Assembly: GCA_002407775.1 (NCBI GenBank)
Contig: DHOP01000048.1
Coordinates: 1 to 30,930 of the forward strand
Direction: 5' to 3'
Source: Prevotella sp. UBA5387
GTDB taxonomy: Bacteria > Bacteroidota > Bacteroidia > Bacteroidales > Bacteroidaceae
DNA: 30,930 nucleotides
Shown here: positions 1 through 9,200 of the stretch, in pieces
Position numbering within the stretch: the first letter of the stretch is position 1
Layout: each line of letters starts with the position of its first letter
Notes under the pieces: generated by a model
Told to the model about the DNA's origin: nothing
Seen by the model: only the letters and a program-made list of their open reading frames with translations
The model's database searches: none
Made by a program: the position numbers and the translations under genes

Positions 1-106
1 TGCCTGTTTTGACACACCCTCTTAATATTTGTATGGTGAGTTATAGAAAGCTTACTTTTGCCCCTTTACCCTCAATGTGTCAATAGAGGAGGGTAAGAGG
101 TGGTTT

Positions 107-961
107 CTATTTGTTGTCGTCAGGTGCCTTGTCAATTAAATCCATGAACTGATCTAACTTCGGTGTGATGATGATTTGAGTACGACGGTTGCGCTGACGA
201 CCAAGTTCGGTGTCGTTCGTTGCGATAGGATTAAACTCGCCACGGCCACCAGCAGTCAGTCTCTTGGGTGCTACTCCGAAATGGTCGATGAGATATTGTA
301 CCACCGATGAGGCTCTTAGCGAGGACAAGTCCCAATTGTTGCGGATGTTTGTCATCATGGCTGAGCTATTGTTGATAGGCACATTATCCGTGTTACCTTC
401 GATGAGCACGTCATAATCCTTATAGTCAGTGATTATCTTGGCTATCTTGCTTAGTGTCTCCTGGGCGCGATCGTTGATCTCATAACTACCGCTCTTGTAG
501 AGCATATTATCAGCAAGGGAAATATAAACCACACCCTTGAGCACCTGAACATCCACTTCCTTCATCTCCTCACGACTCAAAGAGCGTGTCAGATTGTTGG
601 TAAGCACCATGTTGAGAGAGTCGCTTTTGGTCTTCACTTCTACAAGATGACGGATATACTGGTTTGACTCGTTAATCTGATCTACGAGCTTTGAGATATT
701 GATATTGTTGTCACTGGTGTTGGAAAGGCTTTTGTTGAGACTCATTTGAAGTGCCTCGTTGTCCTTTTTCTGTTGTGCTAACTGGTCCTCCAACGATGAG
801 ACGCGAGTCTGTGATGCGGCCAACTTTTCACGAGTATCCTGATAATTGGCAGTCAATTCGCGATTTTCAGTCTGGCAATTCACCAAATCTTTTTTGCTTG
901 CGCAGCTCGAAACGAGTAGCACACCGGCCATCATAGTCAGTAATAATGTCTGTTTCTTCAT
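107..961 (-). CDS. OmpA-family outer-membrane lipoprotein
   Basis: A 284-residue protein that probably anchors the outer membrane to peptidoglycan. The N-terminus is a lipoprotein signal ending in the lipobox LVSSC, so Cys20 would be lipidated. Residues about 25-85 are charged and heptad-like (probable coiled coil). Residues about 140-270 form an OmpA C-terminal domain, with the TDNVPI segment and the NRRTQI segment supplying the expected peptidoglycan-binding Asp and Arg. The start is the ATG at 961; no other in-frame ATG precedes the signal peptide. It stands alone: the next gene upstream on this strand ends 174 bp away and nothing follows before the window edge. No clear TAnnTTTG box was found upstream. 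Bases 1-106 beyond its stop contain no gene. Confidence 0.9.
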   Translation of the reverse strand: MKKQTLLLTMMAGVLLVSSCASKKDLVNCQTENRELTANYQDTREKLAASQTRVSSLEDQLAQQKKDNEALQMSLNKSLSNTSDNNINISKLVDQINESNQYIRHLVEVKTKSDSLNMVLTNNLTRSLSREEMKEVDVQVLKGVVYISLADNMLYKSGSYEINDRAQETLSKIAKIITDYKDYDVLIEGNTDNVPINNSSAMMTNIRNNWDLSSLRASSVVQYLIDHFGVAPKRLTAGGRGEFNPIATNDTELGRQRNRRTQIIITPKLDQFMDLIDKAPDDNK

Positions 962-996
962 ATCCTTATTTGCTTAAAATTATTTCCTTAATTCTG

Positions 997-1049
997 TTAT
1001 TCTAGTGAGTACATACCTCACCCATTCATTGACATAGACGCTAGAATAA
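997..1049. promoter_or_regulatory. Inverted repeat in the ompA-family upstream region
   Basis: TTATTCTAG at 997-1005 is repeated as its exact reverse complement at 1041-1049, with a 35-base loop. It lies 36 bases upstream of the OmpA-family start codon. It could be a 5'-UTR hairpin or an operator; there is no flanking T-run to make it a terminator. The role is unknown. Confidence 0.3.
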
Positions 1050-1135
1050 CCCAAATGTTGCTCGTCATTAAAATTATTTAACAGCAAACAACGAATTTCC
1101 AGGCCATTTTGACATCATTTTAGTACATTGAAGGC

Positions 1136-2719
1136 TTAGTGGCTTACGTCCATATAATCAATGTCTGGCATCCAATTGGTGTCGTTTCTTAAGCTAATGA
1201 TATTGTTTCCAGTTTGTAATCTGGCTTTAATTTCTACTATACCTTTATTGTTGACAGTAACTGTCTGAATGTCTTGACCGTTTACGCTCACTGTGAATTG
1301 CCTGCTTTCGGGTGACAAATAAGCAATGGCAAGCGTATATTCACCGGCTTTCGCTACATTGACATGCTGCCATTGCAGACTGTTCTCGGGAGAGTAGCCA
1401 AGCCATGTAGCCTTCATTCCCGTGCTACACTGATCGTCATATTCGTAGATTCCTGTTTTTCTGGCCTGATTATTCCATAGCTCTTGATAGCTGCTGATGT
1501 AACCAGTCTCAGCTTCATAGTGTTGTCTGTCAAGACGCTGGCCGCCGGTAAGCACAAAGATACGGCAACCATGGGCGGGTACTACCACTTGCATCTTATC
1601 GCCATTGAACATCCCAACCTCCCTGCGCATGAACACGGAGCGTACAGATACTTTTCCTCCAAGATCTACATCCCTAAACATTAACGTGGCTGTGGCTTCT
1701 TTATCTTCTGGATTATAAAATGCTACGGCACGTTTCTGACCGCCAATTGCCTCTACGTCTTTTACGAGAATATAGCATCCAGCAGACTTTGCCACAGGAT
1801 AAGCTTGCTGATGTGGGCCGGCCTGACTCAATGCAAGAAGCTCCGGATTGGTGAGCAACTCCATTGTTTGAGGTCTGATCTTCTCTAAGTCGCAACCAAT
1901 CAGCAATGGACTTTCCATCATGCACCATAGGCCAAAATGGGTCTTGTCCTCCTCCAAACTCATGCTTCTACCCACTTCCAGCATGTCCATGTCGTTGTAA
2001 TGTCCATCGCTTTGGTAAGCCGATAGATAGAGATTTTCCTTCAATATTCCGCGTACCGATCGCCAACTATCGTTGATGTCTCCTGTTGTTCGCCAACTAT
2101 CGGCCACTCCACTCACCCAGGTACCAGGATAGGCCCACCTGCAAGCATTCAATTGAACATCTCTCCGCCCTGTGCCATCGATGGCCTTACGAATTGCTGT
2201 ATAACGCTCGCACTCGTCCAGTTGCAAGCTATCGTGGTTCTGATGGGCACTTCCTCCACAGAAATCGACTTTTATAAAGTCGAATCCTAGGGTTTTAAAG
2301 AAGTACAGTGCATCCTGATCGTCGTGGTCATAGAGGCCCACATTAGTTGAAAGCGTGTCATTATTGTAAAAGTTGCCGCAAGTACTACGTCCTGCATCTG
2401 AATAAATTCCCGCTTTCAGGCCTTGAGCATGAATGAAGTCAGCTACTGGTCTGAGTCCCTTGGGAAAACGGTATGGGTTGATCTTTAGATTGCCATCCTT
2501 ATCGCGACCTCCTTGAAAGCCATCGTCAATATTAATAAATGTGTACCCTGCTGCCTTGAGTCCACTATTTGCCATGCACTTAGCTTGATGACAAATCAAT
2601 GTTTCACTGATATGCACACCATAGGTATTCCAAGAACTCCATCCCATCATTGGAGCTGCTTTTTGTGCTGATACTATACACGGAATAGCTGCCAGCAAGA
2701 CCAAAAGATTTTTTTTCAT
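1136..2719 (-). CDS. GH27 alpha-galactosidase with C-terminal carbohydrate-binding-like domain
   Basis: A secreted glycoside hydrolase expected to release terminal alpha-galactose from plant galactomannan or raffinose-type sugars by a retaining mechanism. The reading frame stays open up to a TTG at 2881, but the ATG at 2719 begins a good signal peptide (MKKNLLVLLAAIPCIVSAQ) and a TAACTTTG box lies just upstream, so 527 residues is preferred. The catalytic domain covers about residues 22-390: MGWSSWN near its start, the INIDDGFQ strand, nucleophile Asp152 in FIKVDFCGG and acid/base Asp214 in the SWRTTGDINDSW segment. Residues about 400-527, beginning HYEAETGYIS, resemble a CBM6/CBM35-type beta-sandwich. 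The gene is divergent from the esterase at 2951, and together they suggest a small hemicellulose-side-chain locus. No SusC/SusD pair is adjacent. Confidence 0.9.
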   Translation of the reverse strand: MKKNLLVLLAAIPCIVSAQKAAPMMGWSSWNTYGVHISETLICHQAKCMANSGLKAAGYTFINIDDGFQGGRDKDGNLKINPYRFPKGLRPVADFIHAQGLKAGIYSDAGRSTCGNFYNNDTLSTNVGLYDHDDQDALYFFKTLGFDFIKVDFCGGSAHQNHDSLQLDECERYTAIRKAIDGTGRRDVQLNACRWAYPGTWVSGVADSWRTTGDINDSWRSVRGILKENLYLSAYQSDGHYNDMDMLEVGRSMSLEEDKTHFGLWCMMESPLLIGCDLEKIRPQTMELLTNPELLALSQAGPHQQAYPVAKSAGCYILVKDVEAIGGQKRAVAFYNPEDKEATATLMFRDVDLGGKVSVRSVFMRREVGMFNGDKMQVVVPAHGCRIFVLTGGQRLDRQHYEAETGYISSYQELWNNQARKTGIYEYDDQCSTGMKATWLGYSPENSLQWQHVNVAKAGEYTLAIAYLSPESRQFTVSVNGQDIQTVTVNNKGIVEIKARLQTGNNIISLRNDTNWMPDIDYMDVSH

Positions 2720-2757
2720 TGTATAGTTTAACAATTTAGGTAAAGTCATTTCGTAGC

Positions 2758-2765
2758 CAAAGTTA
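2758..2765 (-). promoter_or_regulatory. Bacteroidota -7 box for the GH27 gene
   Basis: The minus strand reads TAACTTTG, matching TAnnTTTG, 38 bases upstream of the ATG at 2719. A TTTG lies further upstream (2790-2793 on the plus strand as CAAA), but the 24-base spacing is longer than the usual 19-21. The box supports the ATG start over the longer TTG-initiated frame. Confidence 0.5.
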
Positions 2766-2904
2766 GCAGTTTTCAATTGAATTGGAATGCAAACAGACCT
2801 CAAAATATGTCCATTATGCTCTAATGGTTGACAAGACTGACAAAAATTAAAGGAAATAGTCCTTTTTAGGACAAAAATCAAAGGGGCTAAATGCTTGAAA
2901 ACCG

Positions 2905-2912
2905 TATCTTTG
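2905..2912 (+). promoter_or_regulatory. Bacteroidota -7 box for the SGNH esterase gene
   Basis: TATCTTTG fits TAnnTTTG and lies 38 bases before the ATG at 2951. No convincing -33 TTTG was found at the expected distance, so the promoter may depend on an activator. Confidence 0.45.
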
Positions 2913-2950
2913 TCCGCACATCAAATCATTATAAACCTACTTAATAACCA

Positions 2951-5005
2951 ATGAAAAGATATCTTTTCCTACTATTGACAATGGTCTGTGGGCTTCACAT
3001 TGTTGCCCAGCAGAAGCCAGCAAGCGTTTATATATCGGCAGGACAGTCAAATGCTGATGGACGTGCATATATCACCGAAGGTTTGCCAAGTTACATGCAA
3101 GGCGGTTACGACTATCTGCATTTTGCCAATGTTACCTCTGTGGAGCGCACCAATTTTTATGATCGTGTCTTCAATTCGACAACTGAGGGAGGGCGTTTTG
3201 CCTTCAGTGACGTAACCAACTATTGGATAGAGAAGGCGCTGAATGCTGATTTTTATAGCATCAAATGTGCCTATGGAGGTACTGCCATCGCATTGGGGCA
3301 GACCGTAGAGAAGATTCCTTATTGGAACGCAAGCCAGACTTACTTAGATACAGCGCGTGCTTATCGCGGTACAGTGGGTACGGGAACGTCACTTGCAAAG
3401 TCGCTCACCGAGGGTTTCAAGGTGCTAGCCGACAGCGTGCTTGCCAAACTATCACAGGGTTATGACGTGAAGGCCATTCTATGGCACCAAGGCGAAAGTG
3501 ACCGAAAGGCCGCATCGGCCTACTATGACAACTTACGCGATCTAATCAATTACTTGCGTGGCGAGATATACAAGGTTACGGGAGACCAGGCTGATCTCAC
3601 GTTGCCTTTTGTCATGGGGACAGTACCTCGAAGTAGCAACCAGTATAGTTCGGTTGTCGAAGATGCTCAGATAAGACTGGGGCATGATTTACCCAACGTT
3701 TATGTCATCGATCTTAGCGATGCCGGATTACGTTCGGATAATCTCCACTTCAATGCCGAGTGGACCGAATATTTTGGCAAGCGTGCTTACAATCAGTTGG
3801 TCGATATTGGCGCTGTGGAAGGAGAGAAGATAGAGATAGTGAAACCTGACAATGATGTCGTAACCGAGCAAGTGAACCTCAACCCCATTAATCAATGGGA
3901 CTTCACTCTGTCTAATTGGAGCGCAGAGACCATTGCTTGGTTGGCAAGCTACACTAATTACAATAGCGGGTATGGCTATCGCAACAATTATGCCATGACC
4001 AATGCCGAGCTGTCATTCAATGGCTACGCCTTTCCGGAGACCCGAGGACTGCGTTTTACGGTGTCGCGTGATAATCGTCTGGGGGTACATCCAACGCAGA
4101 ACGCCATATGCTTCGTAAGCAGTGAGGCCAAGGTTATCATACCCAATGTAAAACCAGGACAGTTTATTTATATTAAGGGTGGTACAGCAAAGGCAGGCAC
4201 CATTCGTGGTATCGTTGCCACGGACGCATCCAAAGCAAACCTCGATGTCATCGCTGGGGACACCGTTTCGACTGGTGTCGTGGAGAGTATCTACTGGGTT
4301 CAAGATAGCTATACAATGCCGGTCAATGCCGAGTTTACTGCATCGGGTGGCGTTTCCTATCTTTATAAGATCATGGTTACTGACCACGACCCTAGAAACA
4401 GTACACGTCAGCTTAAGCCGCTTGCAACCCCTGCAACAGGAATTACGACCTACTGTGCAACCAAGGACCTTGACTTCAGTACTGCAAAGACAGACTCTCT
4501 TGAGGCATATAAGGCTACGGTGTCGACAGATGGCGTCCTGACTTTCACTCGACTCATGCAGGTAGGCAAGGGCGAAGGGGTAGTGCTCCGCACCAGGGAT
4601 GGAGTCACGACTGCTGCAAAAGACAGTATTCTTATCGCTGAAGGTTTGCAGAGGCAGTTCGAAAATGCTCTTGTTGGGTTGCTTGACACGAAGACCATCA
4701 GTCCGAAAGAGACAGTTGAAGGTGCGGAATATACCAACTATGTGCTGGGGACCACTGGTAACTTTGAGCGCATAGACGCAGATACCATGCTTCAAGCCCG
4801 AGAAGCCTATTTACGTGTGAAAAGCTCGATTGCCGATAATTATTCCTTTCTGGTGCCAAATATTTCATCAGAGACTTCTGTAGCCGTCCTCCCAATCGGA
4901 CTGGATGACGGTACTACTGATTGTTATAATTTGGCAGGGCAGCGTGTCAATCCCTCATACCACGGTGTAGTTATTCTTGACGGAAGAAAGATAGCTAACT
5001 ATTAA
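2951..5005 (+). CDS. SGNH-hydrolase / sialate-O-acetylesterase-like carbohydrate esterase
   Basis: A 684-residue secreted protein that probably removes O-acetyl groups from polysaccharide. The signal peptide is residues 1-20. An SGNH/SASA-type catalytic domain follows (about 25-290): the nucleophile is Ser33 in SAGQSNADGR, WHQGESD at 178-184 is the block typical of this family, and SDNLHF at 262-267 supplies the Asp/His pair (Asp263, His266). Residues about 305-470 look like a beta-sandwich, possibly carbohydrate-binding, but I cannot name the family. The extreme C-terminus (YNLAGQRV ... GVVILDGRKI) is the short tail domain found on many secreted Prevotella enzymes. It is divergent from the GH27 gene. 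The exact substrate (acetyl-xylan, acetyl-mannan or sialate) cannot be read from sequence. Confidence 0.8.
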   Translation: MKRYLFLLLTMVCGLHIVAQQKPASVYISAGQSNADGRAYITEGLPSYMQGGYDYLHFANVTSVERTNFYDRVFNSTTEGGRFAFSDVTNYWIEKALNADFYSIKCAYGGTAIALGQTVEKIPYWNASQTYLDTARAYRGTVGTGTSLAKSLTEGFKVLADSVLAKLSQGYDVKAILWHQGESDRKAASAYYDNLRDLINYLRGEIYKVTGDQADLTLPFVMGTVPRSSNQYSSVVEDAQIRLGHDLPNVYVIDLSDAGLRSDNLHFNAEWTEYFGKRAYNQLVDIGAVEGEKIEIVKPDNDVVTEQVNLNPINQWDFTLSNWSAETIAWLASYTNYNSGYGYRNNYAMTNAELSFNGYAFPETRGLRFTVSRDNRLGVHPTQNAICFVSSEAKVIIPNVKPGQFIYIKGGTAKAGTIRGIVATDASKANLDVIAGDTVSTGVVESIYWVQDSYTMPVNAEFTASGGVSYLYKIMVTDHDPRNSTRQLKPLATPATGITTYCATKDLDFSTAKTDSLEAYKATVSTDGVLTFTRLMQVGKGEGVVLRTRDGVTTAAKDSILIAEGLQRQFENALVGLLDTKTISPKETVEGAEYTNYVLGTTGNFERIDADTMLQAREAYLRVKSSIADNYSFLVPNISSETSVAVLPIGLDDGTTDCYNLAGQRVNPSYHGVVILDGRKIANY

Positions 5006-5052
5006 TCTTTCATCATTCTTTTATTTATAGCCGATCTCGGCCAGTTGGGATA

Positions 5053-5159
5053 GTGATTCAATTTGTTTCATCGAGTGTTTCAAATTGAATCACAGCGTAA
5101 TTTAATTTGATTCACTGAGTAATTCAAATTGATTCACTCGATGAAGTAGATTGAATCAC
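5053..5159. repeat. 22-bp-period palindromic tandem repeat, copy 1
   Basis: A GATTCAC-like heptamer recurs at exact 22-base steps: 5087 GAATCAC, 5109 GATTCAC, 5131 GATTCAC and 5153 GAATCAC, with a weaker GTTTCAT at 5065. The 15 bases between them resemble NGAGTAANTCAAATT. The whole block is also palindromic: GTGATTCAATTTG at 5053-5065 pairs perfectly with 5081-5093, and bases 5053-5077 match the reverse complement of 5135-5159 with three differences. It starts 48 bases after the esterase stop codon. A related block lies at 13450-13512. Possible roles are 3'-end processing or termination, a protein-binding array, or a small non-autonomous element. Confidence 0.75.
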
Positions 5160-5429
5160 AAACACATTTGAGACCCTTTTGTTCGTCATGGTCTTAAGTT
5201 TTGCATAACTTTGTATGACTTTGGTAGTTAATGCATACGTTATAAAAAACAATCAAGTTACTATGTGGTGCCAGGAATAAAGATGTGTTTACGCTAATCT
5301 CATATTTCTTCCGATACTCTACATTGCTGGAAAAGCTATCGCTTGAAAGCTGATAATAGATATCAAAAATTATTTTTTTCGTATCAATTGCCATTGAATG
5401 GGTCCCTTTCAACTATATTCCTTTGTCTA
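5160..5429. other. Gene-free stretch with remnant promoter
   Basis: No convincing gene here. TAACTTTG at 5206-5213 fits a Bacteroidota -7 box pointing rightwards and is probably the old promoter of the decayed gene that follows. From about 5400 a hydrophobic stretch in the pseudogene frame (IFLCLMSQFLVIAAD) looks like a damaged signal peptide whose start codon has been lost or shifted out of frame. Confidence 0.4.
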
Positions 5430-6153
5430 ATGTCACAGTTCTTGGTTATTGCTGCTGATCAAGACACAATACGACAATATTGCTGGGGCGCTGAACTGTT
5501 ACTAGTGCTAGGGATGGCCATTACCGCAGATGAGTATGAAAAGAAGTGGCTTAAAAACAAAACTTGTATGGCTGTGCAAGTAGGGATGTGATATGCTGCC
5601 CTTCCTCAGGATAGCGATGCCTATGCACAGGACTATGGTTACCCTGTATTTACTGCCGGCCTGCGCTATCATCTCAATCGAGGGGTAACCATGCACCGAG
5701 ATCAAGATCCAGCGTGGGGATTGCTAGAACCTGTGGATTATACCTCGAAAACGGGTAATGTCCTGACCGGATTTGCGTTGTTTGCACGCCCATTGTTGCG
5801 TACAAGACACTGGGAGGCTGATTACATCCTGTCTGCTGGTATTGGTTATATATATAGGCAGCAGGGCATCTATATAAAGCACTGTCCATGGTCATATGGC
5901 TTATCTGCAAACACCGTGTCTACTATCACAATTTGTTCGTTGATATGTCACATGGATGGTATCTATATATAGGCACATGGGTGACAATGCCCGACAAGTG
6001 GAAACTCCATGTTATGAGTGCATTGGTCTGCATTGTGCTATCCAGAAGCTTGGTGGACTTTCGGTTGGCATTGACGTGAAGGCCCATTATCCAAAAGCAG
6101 ACTATACCGAAGTGATCATCGGCTGGCCGATAAAATATAAAAAGGATTGGTAA
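5430..6153 (+). pseudogene. Decayed acyloxyacyl hydrolase (PagL-like) gene
   Basis: Pieces of one outer-membrane beta-barrel protein appear in three frames. In the frame starting at the ATG at 5430, a signal-peptide end and mature start (AADQDTIRQ) lead to an in-frame TGA at 5589. The same frame continues with conserved-looking text: YAALPQDSDAYAQDYGYP, LRYHLNRGVTMHRDQDPAWG, then FALFARPLLR, and is lost at about 5890. A second frame gives DKWKLHV near 6000, and a third gives GGLSVGIDVKAHYPKADYTE ending at 6153. That is at least one nonsense mutation and two frameshifts. I recognise the middle as the acyloxyacyl-hydrolase family of Bacteroidota, which acts on lipid A acyl chains; the assignment is from memory of the family, not a search. 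It is unlikely to be functional. Confidence 0.7.
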
Positions 6154-6156
6154 AGG

Positions 6157-6188
6157 CTTGGTTTGGTTTTGCAATTTTCGTACCTTTG
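6157..6188 (+). promoter_or_regulatory. purL promoter
   Basis: CTTG at 6157-6160, a 20-base spacer, then TACCTTTG at 6181-6188: a good fit to the Bacteroidota TTTG/TAnnTTTG promoter. The -7 box ends 37 bases before the purL ATG. I saw no purine riboswitch in the short leader. Confidence 0.7.
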
Positions 6189-6225
6189 CAGCATCTTATT
6201 ACACCTTATTTAAATTAGAAAGATT

Positions 6226-9200
6226 ATGATTCTCTTCTTCAAGACTCCCAAGGACGTTATCATTGCCACCGAAACAGAACACCAACTCAGTGAGCAGGAA
6301 GCGCAGGCCCTCTGTTGGCTCTTTGGCGATGCACAGCTATTGACAGACCAAAAGCTCGAAGGCTTTTTCGTAGGGCCGCGTCGCGAGATGATCACTCCAT
6401 GGAGTACAAATGCCGTTGAGATTACCCAGAATATGAGTCTCACCGGCATTTCTCGTATTGAGGAGTACTTTCCCGTGGAGCACGAGAATGTAGAATATGA
6501 CACCATGTTGCAACGAATGTACTTGGGTTTGGACCAGACCATTTTCTCTGTTAACCACCAACCTGAGCCCATTAAGCACGTGGAGGATATCGAGAAATTT
6601 AACGAGGAAGAAGGTTTGGCATTAAGCCCTGAAGAGATAGAATATCTAAATAAGATTGAAAAGGAAAATGGCAGGCCATTGACTGACTCTGAAATTTTCG
6701 GCTTTGCTCAGATCAACTCGGAGCATTGCCGTCATAAGATCTTTGGAGGAACCTTTATTATTGATGGGGAAGAGCGTGAATCCAGTCTTTTCCAACTCAT
6801 CAAAAAAACCACAAAGGAGAATCCTGGAAAGATATTGTCAGCCTATAAGGACAATGTAGCCTTTGCTCAAGGACCTACGATTGAGCAGTTTGCTCCTGCC
6901 GATCAGAGCACAAGTGACTACTTCCATATAGAGCCCATAGAGAGTGTCATTTCTCTTAAAGCCGAGACGCATAACTTCCCCACAACCGTGGAGCCATTCA
7001 ATGGTGCGGCAACAGGTACTGGTGGTGAGATCCGTGACCGTATGGGAGGTGGCACTGGCAGCTGGCCTATCGCTGGAACTGCTGTGTACATGACAAGTTA
7101 CCCAAGGAGTACATCAAGCATTGCCGGCACTAGCTCAGCTTCAGAAGGGAAGGGCAGTATCGAGTCTTATGCCAATTTAGGCGATCGTCCATGGGTGAAG
7201 TCTATTCCATCAAGACCTTGGCTGTATCAAAGTCCTGACCAAATCCTTATCAAGGCATCTAATGGTGCATCCGATTTTGGTAATAAGTTTGGGCAGCCGC
7301 TTATCACAGGATCATTGCTGACATTTGAATATGACCAGCAAGAAGGCGATACCACGACATCAACTGATGGCACTCCAATTACTTTGGAAGGTTCAAATGA
7401 AGTTGCTTACGATAAGGTTATCATGTTGGCAGGGGGTGTTGGCTTTGGCAAAAAGCGCGACTGCTTGAAAAAAGAGCCTAAGACGGGTAACAAGATTGTT
7501 GTTGTCGGCGGTGACAACTACCGCATTGGACTTGGTGGTGGCTCTGTGTCGTCAGTAGATACAGGACGTTATAGCAATGGCATTGAGTTGAATGCCGTAC
7601 AGCGCGCCAACCCCGAGATGCAGAAACGTGCCTATAACCTAGTACGCGCCCTTGTGGAAGAGAACGAGAATCCTGTGGTTTCCATCCATGATCATGGCTC
7701 TGCTGGTCATCTCAACTGTTTGTCCGAACTTGTCGAGGATTGCGGTGGTGAGATAGACATGACTAAACTTCCTATTGGTGACAAGACTCTGAGTGCAAAG
7801 GAAATCATAGCCAATGAGTCACAGGAACGAATGGGCTTGCTCATAGACGAGACACATTTGGACCACGTACAGCGTATTGCTGAACGTGAACGCGCTCCGC
7901 TATATGTAGTGGGAGAGACGACGGGCGATGCTCATTTCAGCTTTGCTCAAGGTGATGGCGTAAAGCCATTTGATCTTGATGTGACCCAAATGTTCGGTCA
8001 TTCTCCCAAGACGATCATGCGCGACGAGACGGTTGTGCACACCTACGAGGATGCCAACTATACCGTGGGTAACCTTGATGACTATCTGAATAATGTGCTT
8101 CAGTTGGAGGCAGTAGCCTGCAAGGACTGGTTGACCAATAAGGTTGACCGTTCGGTAACGGGTCGTGTGGCACGCCAACAGACACAAGGACAAATACAAT
8201 TGCCACTCAGCGACTGCGGTGTTGTGGCTTTAGACTATCGTGGTAAACAAGGTATTGCAACGGCGTTGGGACATGCTCCACAGGCAGGGTTGGCAGATCC
8301 AGCAGCAGGCAGCGTTTTGAGTGTGGCTGAAAGTCTTACTAATATTGTGTGGGCAGTGGTCGCAACTGATCAGCAACATCCTTATCCGGTACAGAATTTG
8401 AATCTTAGTGCCAATTGGATGTGGCCTTGCCGCAGTCAGCAAGGAGAGGATGCTCGACTCTATTCCGCCGTTCAGGCACTGTCAGATTTCTGTTGCAGCC
8501 TTGGCCTTAATGTGCCAACAGGCAAGGATTCGCTATCTCTCAGCCAGCAATATCCCGATGGTCGCAAGATTATTGCACCGGGAACAGTGATCGTAACCAG
8601 TGGAGCAGAGATCAGTGACGTACGTAAGACAGTCAGTCCAGTGTTGGTTAATGACAAGAATTCATCCTTATACTATATTGATTTTAGCTTTGATGAGCAA
8701 CGTTTGGGCGGTTCTGCCTTTGCACAAACTTTGGGAAAGATTGGCAGCGATGTTCCAACGGTCAAAAATCCAGAGTACTTTGCTGATTGCTTCAATGCCA
8801 TTCAGGAACTCATCAAGAAAGGCTGGATTATGGCTGGACATGATATTTCTGCTGGCGGACTTATCACAACGCTGCTCGAAATGACCTTTGCCAATGCAGA
8901 AGGAGGCTTGCATGTCAATCTGCATGACCTTGGAGGAGAGGGTGATGACCTTGTAAAGATGCTCTTTGCAGAGAACCCTGGAGTTGTGATTCAGGTGTCC
9001 GACCTGCATAAAAAGGAACTCCGCGAGTATCTCGAAGATAATGGAATCGGATTCGCCAAGATAGCTTACCCAACACCAAAGGAACGCAAAATGGTGGTGG
9101 TGAAGGATGAATTCAGTCATGAGTTCGACATCGATAGCCTGCGTGACACGTGGTATCGTACTTCCTATCTGCTCGATACAAAGCAGAGCATGAACGGTAT

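Noticed and set aside
53..60. Plus-strand -7 box TACTTTTG at the left edge
   Set aside because: No rightward gene follows it; the eight-base pattern is common by chance in AT-rich DNA.
66..96. Terminator for the OmpA-family gene
   Set aside because: TTACCCTC/GAGGGTAA is only an 8-bp inverted repeat with a 15-base loop and no T-run on the minus strand.
2720..2881. 54-residue N-terminal extension of the GH27 protein from a TTG start
   Set aside because: A signal peptide begins at the ATG at 2719 and a -7 box lies within the extension.
4013..4795. 260-codon open frame on the minus strand inside the esterase gene
   Set aside because: It lies antisense to a gene with signal peptide and catalytic motifs; its translation is Cys/His/Arg-rich with no recognisable domain and it has no promoter or ribosome-binding site.
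5053..5159. CRISPR array
   Set aside because: The 22-base units are contiguous and similar along their whole length; there are no unique spacers and no cas genes.
6189..6225. Purine riboswitch in the purL leader
   Set aside because: Only 37 bases separate the -7 box from the start codon, too few for an aptamer.
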